64,000 nt of DNA, taken from Betaproteobacteria bacterium HGW-Betaproteobacteria-9. GTDB lineage: Bacteria; Pseudomonadota; Gammaproteobacteria; Burkholderiales; Burkholderiaceae_C. A program made the position numbers and the translations under genes. Position 1 is the first letter of the stretch; every line of letters starts with the position of its first letter. The notes under the pieces are model-generated. The model did no database searches and was not told the origin of the DNA. It saw only the letters and a list, made by a program, of their open reading frames with translations. This document shows, piece after piece, positions 19,174-26,233 of the stretch. The stretch covers positions 62,001 through 126,000 of the forward strand of contig PHCC01000008.1 of assembly GCA_002842215.1 (NCBI GenBank), in the 5' to 3' direction.

Positions 19174-20418
19174 ATGCTGACCGATCTGCAGTGCAAGAAC
19201 ACCAGTTGTCCCCACGAAAAGAAGCACGCCCGCTTCTATGACGCTGGAGGGCTGTATCTCCAAGTGACACCGGCCGGATCCAAGCGGTGGTTTCTGAAGT
19301 ACCGGATCGGGCCGAAAGAAAAGCAGTTGGCGCTGGGCAGCTATCCGGCCGTTGGATTGCAGGCCGCCCGCCTGGCCCGCGACGCCGCCAAACTGCAGAA
19401 GGCGACCGGTGTCGATCCGGTTCAGGCCCGCAAGCTGGAGAAGCTCAAGGGCACGCGCGATGGTGGCGATACCTTCAAAGCGGTGGCCCTGGAATGGCAC
19501 GGCAAACAGGTTGACCGGTGGAGTCCTGGGCACGCTGACCGGACCAAGCGCCAGTTGGAGCGCGATCTGTTCCCCTGGCTCGGGGATCGGCAGATGGGAA
19601 GCATCGAACCCTTGGAGCTGCTGTCCGTGCTGCAGAAAGTCGAAGGCCGGGGTGCAGTGGAGACAGCCGATCGCGGGTTGATGCTGGCTCGCCAGGTGTA
19701 CGAATACTGGTTGCCAACCGCCGACAAGACACAGCGCAACATCACCGAGGGCCTGCAAAAGCGCTTGACCCCTTACCGAGGAAAGAATTTCCCTGCCATC
19801 GTGGAACCGCATCGCTTCGGCGAGCTGCTGCGGGCCATGCACGCCTACAAGGGTGGCCCGGTGGTGCGCACGGCGCTGCTGCTGGCGCCGATCCTGTACC
19901 AGCGCCCCGGCAACCTGCGCATGATGGAGTGGGACGAGGTTGACCTGGACGGGGCGCTGTGGACAATCCCCAGCACCAAAATGAAACGCATGGTGCAGGA
20001 GAAAGCGAACGGGGACCCGCACGTGGTGCCCATGCCCACGCAGGCCGTGGCCATGCTGCGTGAGCTGCAGCCGCTCACAGGGCACGGCCGCTACGTGTTC
20101 CCCGGCCAGCGGCAGCACGACCGCCCCATGTCAGACAACTCCGTGCGCAGCGCCCTCTACAGCTTGGGCTATGGCACTGAGCAGAGCTGGCACGGCTTCA
20201 GGGCCAGCGCCCGCACCATGCTGGTCGATCAGCTCGACCTCGACCCACTGGCCATCGAAGCCAACCTGGCCCACGCGGTCAAGGACGCCAATGGCCGCAG
20301 CTACAACCGCACCAAATACCTGTTGAAGCGGTTCGAGCAGATCCAGCATTGGGCCGACTACCTGGACAAGCTCAAAGCCGACTCCAGCGTGGTGAAACTC
20401 AAGCGCCGCGCCGGCTGA
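19174..20418 (+). CDS. int: Tyrosine recombinase/integrase (P4 family, DUF4102 arm-binding domain)
   Basis: A 414-residue P4-type integrase. The N-terminal arm-binding domain (residues 15-95) contains KHARFYDAGGLYLQV and LGSYPAVGLQAARL. The catalytic domain shows the first arginine in YQRPGNLRMMEW (about residue 243), the box HGFRASARTML (about 340), and the nucleophile tyrosine in SYNRTKYL (about 377). A normal WADYLDKL end follows. It recombines attP with the ssrA 3' end. It is the first element gene and points inward, and no active-site residue appears missing. Confidence 0.95.
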   Translation: MLTDLQCKNTSCPHEKKHARFYDAGGLYLQVTPAGSKRWFLKYRIGPKEKQLALGSYPAVGLQAARLARDAAKLQKATGVDPVQARKLEKLKGTRDGGDTFKAVALEWHGKQVDRWSPGHADRTKRQLERDLFPWLGDRQMGSIEPLELLSVLQKVEGRGAVETADRGLMLARQVYEYWLPTADKTQRNITEGLQKRLTPYRGKNFPAIVEPHRFGELLRAMHAYKGGPVVRTALLLAPILYQRPGNLRMMEWDEVDLDGALWTIPSTKMKRMVQEKANGDPHVVPMPTQAVAMLRELQPLTGHGRYVFPGQRQHDRPMSDNSVRSALYSLGYGTEQSWHGFRASARTMLVDQLDLDPLAIEANLAHAVKDANGRSYNRTKYLLKRFEQIQHWADYLDKLKADSSVVKLKRRAG

Positions 20419-20463
20419 AAACACGCCATTACGAGTTTCAGTGGTCGATTTTGGTGAAAACCG

Positions 20464-20570
20464 TAGGGGACACAGGGGACAAACTCAGAAAGTGAGGATT
20501 TATGCGGGTTTCAGGCCGAAAGGCTGTAGGGGACAAACAGGGGGCATATAGGGGACAAATAGGAGACAAA
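20464..20570 (+). repeat. Left iteron array (TAGGGGACAAA)
   Basis: A composite TAGGGGACACAGGGGACAAA lies at 20464-20483. Four tandem 11-mers follow at 20527-20570: TAGGGGACAAA, CAGGGGGCATA, TAGGGGACAAA, TAGGAGACAAA. The same unit occurs in opposite orientation at 35037-35153. Tandem spacing of 11 bp, about one helical turn, fits cooperative binding by a replication initiator or regulator. Confidence 0.8.
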
Positions 20571-20744
20571 CAACTATCTTGATGAGAGTCTTTCTCTTTC
20601 ATACCCCTACACACAGCGCTTTTTGCATGCCACCGTCACCCTTCGCACCCACTTGGATGGCAGCGAAACAGCGCGCAAAAAGAAAACTTCCCGGCGCCCG
20701 CAAACACCGCACGCGCAGCGCGACACCGGCTGTTGATCCCCTTC

Positions 20745-20756
20745 GGACACGTGTCC
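20745..20756. promoter_or_regulatory. Perfect 12-bp palindrome
   Basis: GGACACGTGTCC, 77 bp upstream of the zinc-ribbon gene. The half-site GGACAC resembles part of the iteron unit GGGGACAC, so it may bind the same protein as a dimer. It could also be chance. Confidence 0.35.
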
Positions 20757-20832
20757 ATCGCACCACGCCTGCGCGTACCAGGTGGCTGGTGTGCTGCCGG
20801 GGTGACAGAATGCGCGCAGGAGGAAAAGCGCG

Positions 20833-21360
20833 ATGTCAGAAGAAACCTGTCTCAAGTGTGGCCACGTCAACCCCGCGGCCACGGGCTCAGAAACCGAGGC
20901 CTGCCCACTGTGCGGCGCAATTTATGCCCGCGTGAAAGCCGCTATGGCCAGCGGCCAGCCGGTACGAACGGCCAAGGCAGCAGACTCCGGGTTCCCGGAG
21001 AGGAGCAGTGCACCAGCTGCACCCACAAAACCACCGCCAAAGGTGCACCAATACACCGGCCGCGCACCAGATCCCTACATCGTCCGGTTGCGCGACGGCA
21101 CGCTATACCCAGCCTTCCGCACCGTGGTGCGCCTGGGCCTGTTCTTTGGCTACCTGGTGGCAGCGGGTTGCCTGATCGGCGGGTTCGTCACGATGTTCGG
21201 CCGTGACGGCACCTTCTACCATCTGCTGATCGGCGCGGGCACTGGCGCGCTGGTGTTCCTGCTGACCCGCATCTGGTTTGAACTCACGGTCATGATCGTG
21301 GACATTGCCGACGCGAGCGTACGCACGGCAGAGAACAGCGAGCAACGCGCCACCAGCTGA
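20833..21360 (+). CDS. Zinc-ribbon membrane protein of unknown function
   Basis: 175 residues. The N terminus has two CxxC pairs (CLKCGHVNPAA, then CPLCGAIYARV) forming a zinc ribbon. A proline-rich linker of about 40 residues leads to two membrane helices (LGLFFGYLVAAGCLIGGFV, then LLIGAGTGALVFLLTRIWF). It has a strong ribosome site (AGGAGG, 20818-20823). I do not recognise a named family. Similar zinc-ribbon plus two-helix proteins occur on bacterial chromosomes, so this may be accessory cargo rather than a satellite core gene. It has its own upstream region and precedes the promoter of the small-gene operon. Confidence 0.75.
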   Translation: MSEETCLKCGHVNPAATGSETEACPLCGAIYARVKAAMASGQPVRTAKAADSGFPERSSAPAAPTKPPPKVHQYTGRAPDPYIVRLRDGTLYPAFRTVVRLGLFFGYLVAAGCLIGGFVTMFGRDGTFYHLLIGAGTGALVFLLTRIWFELTVMIVDIADASVRTAENSEQRATS

Positions 21361-21367
21361 AAGGCTG

Positions 21368-21398
21368 TTGACAGCGTTGCGGACATGCGTGCTATAGT
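21368..21398 (+). promoter_or_regulatory. Putative sigma-70 promoter of the small-gene operon
   Basis: TTGACA (21368-21373) is a perfect -35. GCTATA or TATAGT (21391-21398) is the -10, with a spacer of 17 or 19 depending on register. It lies just after the zinc-ribbon stop codon and ahead of a roughly 260-nt leader. Confidence 0.6.
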
Positions 21399-21399
21399 C

Positions 21400-21660
21400 C
21401 GCCCAACCCGAAAGGGCCGGTGCTTGAAAACACCATTGGATAAGCGGTGCAACCTCCCCGACAGCGAGGTTTTGTCACGTCTGAACACTTGGGCCGCTGC
21501 CCCTGCAGCGCCCGCCGAATGGGCCACCTGGCGCATTCAAGGTTATGGACGGGATGGTCAGAGTGGCAACACCTGGCGCACGGCTTATCCCGTGTTTTCA
21601 ACATCCCGTCCACCCGCATCGCGTGAAAACGGCGCGGGTGGTTTCAAGTCTCGATAAGGA
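21400..21660 (+). ncRNA. Structured leader, possible regulatory RNA
   Basis: No convincing gene; the open frame at 21385-21657 has no ribosome site and is strongly patterned. Paired elements are clear: TTGAAAACAC (21424-21433) is complementary to GTGTTTTCAA (21592-21601); GGACGGGATG (21547-21556) pairs with CATCCCGTCC (21602-21611); CCACCCGC (21610-21617) pairs with GCGGGTGG (21634-21641). The last two share bases, so they compete. In P4 and related elements a structured leader in this position produces an immunity RNA that causes early termination. A similar role here is inference. Confidence 0.5.
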
Positions 21661-21670
21661 GCACGAAGCC

Positions 21671-21910
21671 ATGACAGCCGTCATCACCCTGGCCAGCCGC
21701 CGCGCTGCGCCCACCACGCCCCCCGCCTCGCTGGAAACCATCCAGCTACACGCCCAAGCTCACAACGCACTGTCCACCGCGTTGCACTTCCTGGGTCAAC
21801 CCGACTGCACAGCCCAGCAGCTGCAGACCGCAACGGCCCGCGCTGTGCGCGCAGCCACGCTTTTGAAGCGCGCCAGCGCCGCCGCTACCATCGAACGCAA
21901 GGAGGTCTGA
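21671..21910 (+). CDS. Small protein of unknown function, first of the coupled array
   Basis: 79 residues, rich in Ala and Thr, probably helical, with no family recognised. Start ATG at 21671 has ATAAGGAG about ten bases upstream. The gene ends with AAGGAGGTCTGA, which serves as the ribosome site for the next gene starting at 21914. Confidence 0.6.
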   Translation: MTAVITLASRRAAPTTPPASLETIQLHAQAHNALSTALHFLGQPDCTAQQLQTATARAVRAATLLKRASAAATIERKEV

Positions 21911-21913
21911 GTC

Positions 21914-22210
21914 ATGAACACGCCCAACCAACAATCCAAGGTCTTGAACCTCACACCCGCCCTCGTTGACACCAAGTCGGCGGTGCTGATCGTCAACCCG
22001 GATGCCACGTTGAGCCAACGCGCCTCGCTCGCGTGGACCATGGCCTATGAAAACCTCAACATCCTGGAGGCCAGCCAGTCTGCACATGGCGACGACCTGG
22101 GCAACGACAAGGCGATGCTGTGCGTGGCGATAGAGCGCATGCACCAGCTCACAACCCTCCTGGCAGACGTTCACGAGCGCACGAGCGCGCTGGAAAGGGG
22201 TGCAGCATGA
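21914..22210 (+). CDS. Small helical protein, ends in -GAA
   Basis: 98 residues, no family recognised. The second half is predicted helical (ASLAWTMAYENLNILEASQS, later IERMHQLTTLLADVHERTSA). It ends ERGAA, and its last codons overlap the next start in the 12-bp junction GGTGCAGCATGA. Confidence 0.65.
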   Translation: MNTPNQQSKVLNLTPALVDTKSAVLIVNPDATLSQRASLAWTMAYENLNILEASQSAHGDDLGNDKAMLCVAIERMHQLTTLLADVHERTSALERGAA

Positions 22211-22497
22211 GCGCCCCGACAACCACCAGCCAGCCAGCCGAATGCGAGCTGAACACCATTGAACTGAACCTGCACGTCAAAGCCCTGCTGGATGCCATCG
22301 CATGGATGGGGGAGGCAAGTTTCAGACTGTCCGAGATTGACGTGATGTGCTCCATCTGCCCCGATGCTGCCCGGACCTTGGACGGCATCGCGAGTCGCGG
22401 CAGCAGCAACCCGGGCGCTATCGTGCGCTCGCTCGCCTGGGTGGCTGCAGACCTGATGCGGATCAGCCAAGACCAACAGAATGGCGGTGCAGCATGA
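22207..22497 (+). CDS. Small helical protein, ends in -GGAA
   Basis: 96 residues. No family recognised. It contains a Cys pair (IDVMCSICPDAARTL) that could bind metal but lacks a second pair. It is coupled to genes on both sides by the repeated ATGA junction. Confidence 0.65.
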   Translation: MSAPTTTSQPAECELNTIELNLHVKALLDAIAWMGEASFRLSEIDVMCSICPDAARTLDGIASRGSSNPGAIVRSLAWVAADLMRISQDQQNGGAA

Positions 22498-22835
22498 GCC
22501 AAGCAATCAACGTCGAACACCTTCGCCTGGTGTTGGCATCGGCCAAATTGCGCCGATACACCAGCGGCGGCACCTGCCTGCTGGCCGCCTACACCGCAGC
22601 CCCTCTGCTGCGAGCTGATTGCAGCAGTCGAAGCCGTCAGCGAATGCGCGAAGATGCAGTGCACCGTGGCGAGCATGCGCCGATGGTCACACTGATGGAG
22701 CGCGGGCACGTGGCAGAGCTGATCTTGCGCACCCGCATGAACCATGGCCTGGCAGAGGTGCGAAAGACCTGGGGCGCAGGCCTGCGCTCCCTGCAGGCAG
22801 AGCCGCGCCACGTACTGAACGGGGGTGCAGCATGA
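22494..22835 (+). CDS. Small basic protein, ends in -GGAA
   Basis: 113 residues with many arginines (CSSRSRQRMREDAVHRGEH), which may indicate nucleic-acid contact. No family recognised. Start and stop both lie in the shared 12-bp junction sequence. Confidence 0.6.
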   Translation: MSQAINVEHLRLVLASAKLRRYTSGGTCLLAAYTAAPLLRADCSSRSRQRMREDAVHRGEHAPMVTLMERGHVAELILRTRMNHGLAEVRKTWGAGLRSLQAEPRHVLNGGAA

Positions 22836-23110
22836 GCACCAATATCACCAATCTGTTGGCTGAAGATGAAGACCGCATCTTGCCCCTGTTGCGCCTGGCC
22901 AAGTGGGCGTCTGAGGCTTCGCCGGTCATTTCGCAGCTGTCCTTCCTGCGAAACGAAGTGCCGAGCCTGCGCCAGGTGTTGGACCCTCTGACACCCGAGC
23001 TGAACTATCCCGAAGTTCGCAACGCTGGGGAGCTTGTGGCCGGCGTGCTGAATGTCGCCATCGATCTGCTGGAGAGTCGCATCGCACGCAGTGAAGGGGG
23101 TGCAGCATGA
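22832..23110 (+). CDS. Small helical protein, ends in -GGAA
   Basis: 92 residues, acidic to neutral, mostly helix-forming (ILPLLRLAKWASEASPVISQ, later LVAGVLNVAIDLLESRIARS). No family recognised. Joined to neighbours by ATGA overlaps. Confidence 0.65.
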   Translation: MSTNITNLLAEDEDRILPLLRLAKWASEASPVISQLSFLRNEVPSLRQVLDPLTPELNYPEVRNAGELVAGVLNVAIDLLESRIARSEGGAA

Positions 23111-23433
23111 CCAGGAAGGCACCCCAGACCGACACCCTGAGCCGGAAGCAGATGGGCATGGTTTTCCAAGAGATCGCCAACACGGAAGATGTAGTCAAAG
23201 ACCTCTTGGGAATCATCATCGTGGAGTCGCTGGAAGATCCGAGCGAGAGTGCGGCCGTGGTTTCTGCCGCCGAAATGTTGACCAAGCGTATGGGACTGCT
23301 GGCCGAGCTTTACGGGGACCGCTGCGGGGCACCGTACCCCTTGGTCAGGGGTGGCACTGATGAATGGTTGATGCCACATGGGTTCCGCGAAGCGGCAGAC
23401 GATGCGCGTCCGCCGGTCGGAACCGTGCGGTAG
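23107..23433 (+). CDS. Small protein of unknown function, last of the coupled array
   Basis: 108 residues. Acidic helical N-terminal two-thirds (MGMVFQEIANTEDVVKDLLG), no family recognised. It starts inside the fourth junction but, unlike the preceding genes, does not end in -GAA, so the coupling pattern stops here. The end may overlap the start of the next gene if that gene uses an upstream ATG. Confidence 0.6.
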   Translation: MTRKAPQTDTLSRKQMGMVFQEIANTEDVVKDLLGIIIVESLEDPSESAAVVSAAEMLTKRMGLLAELYGDRCGAPYPLVRGGTDEWLMPHGFREAADDARPPVGTVR

Positions 23434-23464
23434 GCTGTTGCGTCGTCGTTTCGCGTTGCTGATC

Positions 23465-24295
23465 ATGTTCCCCAAGTATCCTAGAGCACCCGAGCAAGAA
23501 CGCCCGCAACCGCCGTGGGAGACAGCTACAAAGCGCGATCTTCCTGGCGGTGGGCGAGCCGCGATGGTGTTCCTGGTGGACCTGCTTCGATGGGTTGCGT
23601 TGACTGAGCGTCTGGGGGTCCAAGAAGCCTTGAATGACATGTTGCTCCGCCTTGATGCGAACTGCCAGATTCGGATGTACCTTGCCTGGGAGTTTCAGCC
23701 GATAGAGTTGATCGAGCATCAGGTGTTCGGCCTTGACCGGCCAGATGCGACAGACGATGCAGTGGCCATCATCAACGGGGTATATCGGTACAGGTTTTCC
23801 CCGTCGGTCGTATCGGTATTCACCAGCAGGCCGGTCAGGAGGCCCCTCCCTGATGGTGTGTCTCCGGGGCGGTCAGCTGCGCTGTTTCGCTTCAGGCGTG
23901 CGCTTCAGGATGAATTCACAGTCTCGGACCTCGACAGCACACTGTCAATGAACAATGGCGAGGACATTGTTTCGCTGCTTGATCTGCCACACAAGCAGTG
24001 GGTGGCAATGGCGATTCGCGGGGAAGATGCACACGCCTTGTGGGGTGCATCGGAGCACTTTGATTTGGTGCAGACGTTCAATGACTTGTGCGCCTTTGCG
24101 AGAAATCTGCCAGAAGGCCAACGCATTCCGTGGGCGAAGCGCCCGAAGTACCGGGCCTTGCTGCTGGAGCGCAAAGCGCAGCTAGGAGGCGTCAAGGACG
24201 CAGACGGCGTGATTGCCAAGGAGTTGGGCATCAGTCCACAGGCTGTCCGGGATCAGTTGAAGATAGCGCGACAGCCCGAAAAGCGTAAGACGTAA
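23465..24295 (+). CDS. Unknown protein with C-terminal helix-turn-helix-like segment
   Basis: About 276 residues from the ATG at 23465; ATGs at 23402 and 23378 are possible and no start has a clear ribosome site. The last 60 residues contain DGVIAKELGISPQAVRDQLK, a good helix-turn-helix pattern, preceded by a basic region. The rest matches nothing I know. Lower GC and longer spacing than its neighbours suggest a module of separate origin, so it could be regulator or accessory (for example anti-phage) cargo. Both are guesses. Confidence 0.6.
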   Translation: MFPKYPRAPEQERPQPPWETATKRDLPGGGRAAMVFLVDLLRWVALTERLGVQEALNDMLLRLDANCQIRMYLAWEFQPIELIEHQVFGLDRPDATDDAVAIINGVYRYRFSPSVVSVFTSRPVRRPLPDGVSPGRSAALFRFRRALQDEFTVSDLDSTLSMNNGEDIVSLLDLPHKQWVAMAIRGEDAHALWGASEHFDLVQTFNDLCAFARNLPEGQRIPWAKRPKYRALLLERKAQLGGVKDADGVIAKELGISPQAVRDQLKIARQPEKRKT

Positions 24296-24511
24296 CGACG
24301 ACACACAGCCTGCCGCCCAAGTCATTGGCGGCAGCTTGCAGACAGCTTGCAAATAGCTGCCATGCGACAGACTTTGTTTTCAGCAGAGGCGCGGCATCCG
24401 CGTTTTGCAAGCTGATTGCAAGTTGCAGCCTTTGACTTGCCGCACCTAAGGTCCGGTTGCCAACGCACACAGCCAATCAGGGCCATGCGTAGCAACTCAA
24501 GGAGTAACACC
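24296..24511. promoter_or_regulatory. Control region of the AlpA gene with inverted operator repeats
   Basis: CAGCTTGCAGACAGCTTGCA (24332-24351, extending to 24353) and its inverted copy at 24404-24425 match in 19 of 22 positions. Each arm holds two TGCAAGCT-type half-sites 11 bp apart. Four half-sites on one face of the helix around a roughly 50-bp centre suggest repressor binding with looping. No clear -35/-10 pair was found. Confidence 0.55.
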
Positions 24512-24802
24512 GTGCAGCTTGTCAATCAATCTCATCTACCTGCGCCACCTGTGGCGTCTGATCGGCTGTTGCCGATCAAGGAAACCTGTTCGCGCGTCGG
24601 GTTGTCTGCCTCTTCAGTTCGCGCCATGGAGCGCGCCGAACTGTTCCCGAGGTCAATCCCGCTGACTCCGACCGGCAGTCGTGTCGCGTGGCTGGAATCA
24701 CAGGTCAACGCCTGGATTCAACAGCGGGCGAAGCTCGCTACACAAGTGGGCGGAGCCGGCCGGCTCAAGAGCCCGAACCCACGTGCGAGGGCGGGAGCAT
24801 GA
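24512..24802 (+). CDS. alpA: AlpA-family transcriptional regulator
   Basis: 96 residues from a GTG start with a strong ribosome site (AAGGAG, 24499-24504, seven bases away); the longer frame lacks one. The core RLLPIKETCSRVGLSASSVR, followed by FPRSIPLTPTGSRVAWLESQ and VNAWI, is the AlpA/MerR-like winged helix. AlpA proteins switch on excision and replication genes in P4-like satellites and PICIs. It is coupled to the next gene by ATGA. Confidence 0.88.
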   Translation: MQLVNQSHLPAPPVASDRLLPIKETCSRVGLSASSVRAMERAELFPRSIPLTPTGSRVAWLESQVNAWIQQRAKLATQVGGAGRLKSPNPRARAGA

Positions 24803-25155
24803 CGTTGCCCAAGCCCTACCCCCAGCCCAGCGCCGAATGGATCGCCAAAACGATCCTGGGCTTTGCGAAGAGGCGCTACTTCATCCGAACCTTCGAGCGC
24901 GAGGAACCCCTGTTCCGCTGTGCCCTGGTGCTGCCCAAGTTGGGAAAACACGTCTACGTCGAACTGATGCCATCGCTGGCCCTCCGTGTGCGAGACAAGA
25001 GCACGGGAGAAATTCTTGCGCAGAGCATGCCGGGCGACTTTGACACGCTCGATGCCACTGCCCCGGAGGTGGAAGAGTTGTTCCGCACCTGGCAGGCCAC
25101 CCGTGAAACGTGTCCAGTGGTCCATACCCCGGAGCAGCCAGGGGGTGACGAATGA
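24799..25155 (+). CDS. Small protein of unknown function
   Basis: 118 residues, no family recognised. It has alternating hydrophobic and charged strands in the centre (FRCALVLPKLGKHVYVELMP) and an acidic C terminus. Its ATG overlaps the alpA stop and its own stop overlaps the next ATG, so it is translated with the AlpA unit. Confidence 0.65.
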   Translation: MTLPKPYPQPSAEWIAKTILGFAKRRYFIRTFEREEPLFRCALVLPKLGKHVYVELMPSLALRVRDKSTGEILAQSMPGDFDTLDATAPEVEELFRTWQATRETCPVVHTPEQPGGDE

Positions 25156-25439
25156 GCCCGCGCGCACCCCAGTTCTTCGACGCCGATCTGCTGAACAAGA
25201 GAGAGGCCGGCGACTTTTGGCGCCGCTGCATGAAGGTCATCGACGTGGCGAACAAGCACAAGCAGACGCCCGGCACTCTGCACGTCAAGCACATGCATGC
25301 CGAGCTGGTCACGCTCTATGACAACAGGGGGCGACTGGTGCGCTTTTGGCTGCGCACGGTGGTTGGCAACCGGCTGTTGATCGTGGGCAATCGCGACGGC
25401 CTGCTGCCGTTGGATGTGGAGCCGGTCCATGTCCGCTGA
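25152..25439 (+). CDS. Small protein of unknown function
   Basis: 95 residues, basic, mixed strand and helix content (GRLVRFWLRTVVGNRLLIVG). No family recognised. ATGA overlap with the previous gene, and 11-bp overlap with the next very small gene. Confidence 0.65.
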   Translation: MSPRAPQFFDADLLNKREAGDFWRRCMKVIDVANKHKQTPGTLHVKHMHAELVTLYDNRGRLVRFWLRTVVGNRLLIVGNRDGLLPLDVEPVHVR

Positions 25440-25575
25440 AGACTTCAAGCCCGAAGAAGCTGCCGCACTGCTGCAGTTGGCCGCCATCCAAGAGGCCAAA
25501 CGAGCGCGAGAGCGCTACGAGGCGACGGGCGAACTCCAGAGCCTTGACGTCGAGAAGTTCACGCCAAAGGTCTGA
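25429..25575 (+). CDS. 48-residue acidic/helical protein
   Basis: Reads MSAEDFKPEEAAALLQLAAI and continues through a charged helix to FTPKV. It begins 11 bp inside the preceding gene. The sequence looks like a genuine amphipathic helical protein (regular E/K/A pattern), but at this size there is no family evidence. Confidence 0.5.
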   Translation: MSAEDFKPEEAAALLQLAAIQEAKRARERYEATGELQSLDVEKFTPKV

Positions 25576-25625
25576 GCCTGGCCGTCGTCGTGTCCACCCA
25601 TCACTTCAACCCATTCAACATCATC

Positions 25626-26165
25626 ATGAGCAATACAACGAACCGCAGAACCTACGTTGGCAGCGAGAACCACAAGCTGAACATGCGCTGTGGCGTGGAC
25701 CCATTAGGAACAGCGCCCGCCCCTACGGCGCAGCAAGCCACCGCCACCAAACCAGCACCATGGCCGCCCAAGCTGCAGCCGGTCAAGTCGGTGGCATCCC
25801 CGGCCGCCATGTTGGAACAGCCCGGCCAGGCTGAACAAGACCTTCGCGCGGAGGCCGCCGAAATCGTGCGCGTGCACCGTTTGACGACAGGGCGCATGCC
25901 CCTGGTAAAGAGCTGGAAAGAGTGGGAGCGCGTGGGCGCTGTGCGCGCCGCGAAAGACGGTTGCACCCTGGTCATGGGAATTAAGCGTGAAGGCTATTTG
26001 CATCCCTACGTGTCGCAGACCGACCCCGGAAAGCGCGGAACACCTGGCGCGAAGCCGTCGATTCAGCTGACGAAGGCGCAGATGGCTGAGCGCGCGGCGG
26101 CATGGTCCCAGTTCAAGGGCTGCAGCGTGATCGATGCCTTCAAGTACCTGGGCCTCCAGTTCTGA
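25626..26165 (+). CDS. Unknown protein
   Basis: About 179 residues from the ATG at 25626; a GTG 36 bases upstream is in frame. It has a low-complexity Ala/Pro middle section followed by a basic C-terminal domain (WERVGAVRAAKDGCTLVMGI; later AKPSIQLTKAQMAERAAAWS). No family recognised. It lies ahead of the coiled-coil and tape measure genes, so a role in particle modification is conceivable but unproven. Confidence 0.6.
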   Translation: MSNTTNRRTYVGSENHKLNMRCGVDPLGTAPAPTAQQATATKPAPWPPKLQPVKSVASPAAMLEQPGQAEQDLRAEAAEIVRVHRLTTGRMPLVKSWKEWERVGAVRAAKDGCTLVMGIKREGYLHPYVSQTDPGKRGTPGAKPSIQLTKAQMAERAAAWSQFKGCSVIDAFKYLGLQF

Positions 26166-26233
26166 CCTGACCCCCTCTTTTCAACAGCGCAGGCGATGGC
26201 CCGCGCGTTCAAACCCACTCCGAAAGAACCACC

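Larger units (their letters stand above)
20419..20832. other. Non-coding stretch with iterons and a palindrome
   Basis: This 414-bp gap after the integrase gene holds the left iteron array (20464-20570) and a perfect 12-bp palindrome, GGACACGTGTCC (20745-20756). A possible frame at 20579-20935 overlaps the well-supported zinc-ribbon gene and is not convincing. Several A-rich and GC-rich patches remain unexplained. Confidence 0.6.
22199..23110 (+). repeat. Four identical 12-bp stop-start junctions
   Basis: GGTGCAGCATGA occurs at 22199-22210, 22486-22497, 22824-22835 and 23099-23110. Each encodes the end of one protein (Gly-Ala-Ala-stop) and contains the ATG of the next, with a G-rich ribosome site just before it. 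The genes between them are not obviously alike. Confidence 0.9.

Noticed and set aside
20579..20935. 118-residue open frame upstream of the zinc-ribbon gene
   Set aside because: Overlaps the first 100 bases of a gene with a strong ribosome site and clear zinc motif; its own sequence has no sensible domain.
21385..21657. 90-residue open frame in the leader
   Set aside because: No ribosome site, begins within the promoter, and its sequence is dictated by the inverted repeats. Kept as a leader RNA, though translation cannot be excluded.
24333..24424. Short spaced repeats that might suggest a CRISPR array
   Set aside because: Half-sites are only 8 bp and 11 bp apart, in inverted pairs; there are no spacers of constant length and no cas genes. 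Interpreted as an operator.
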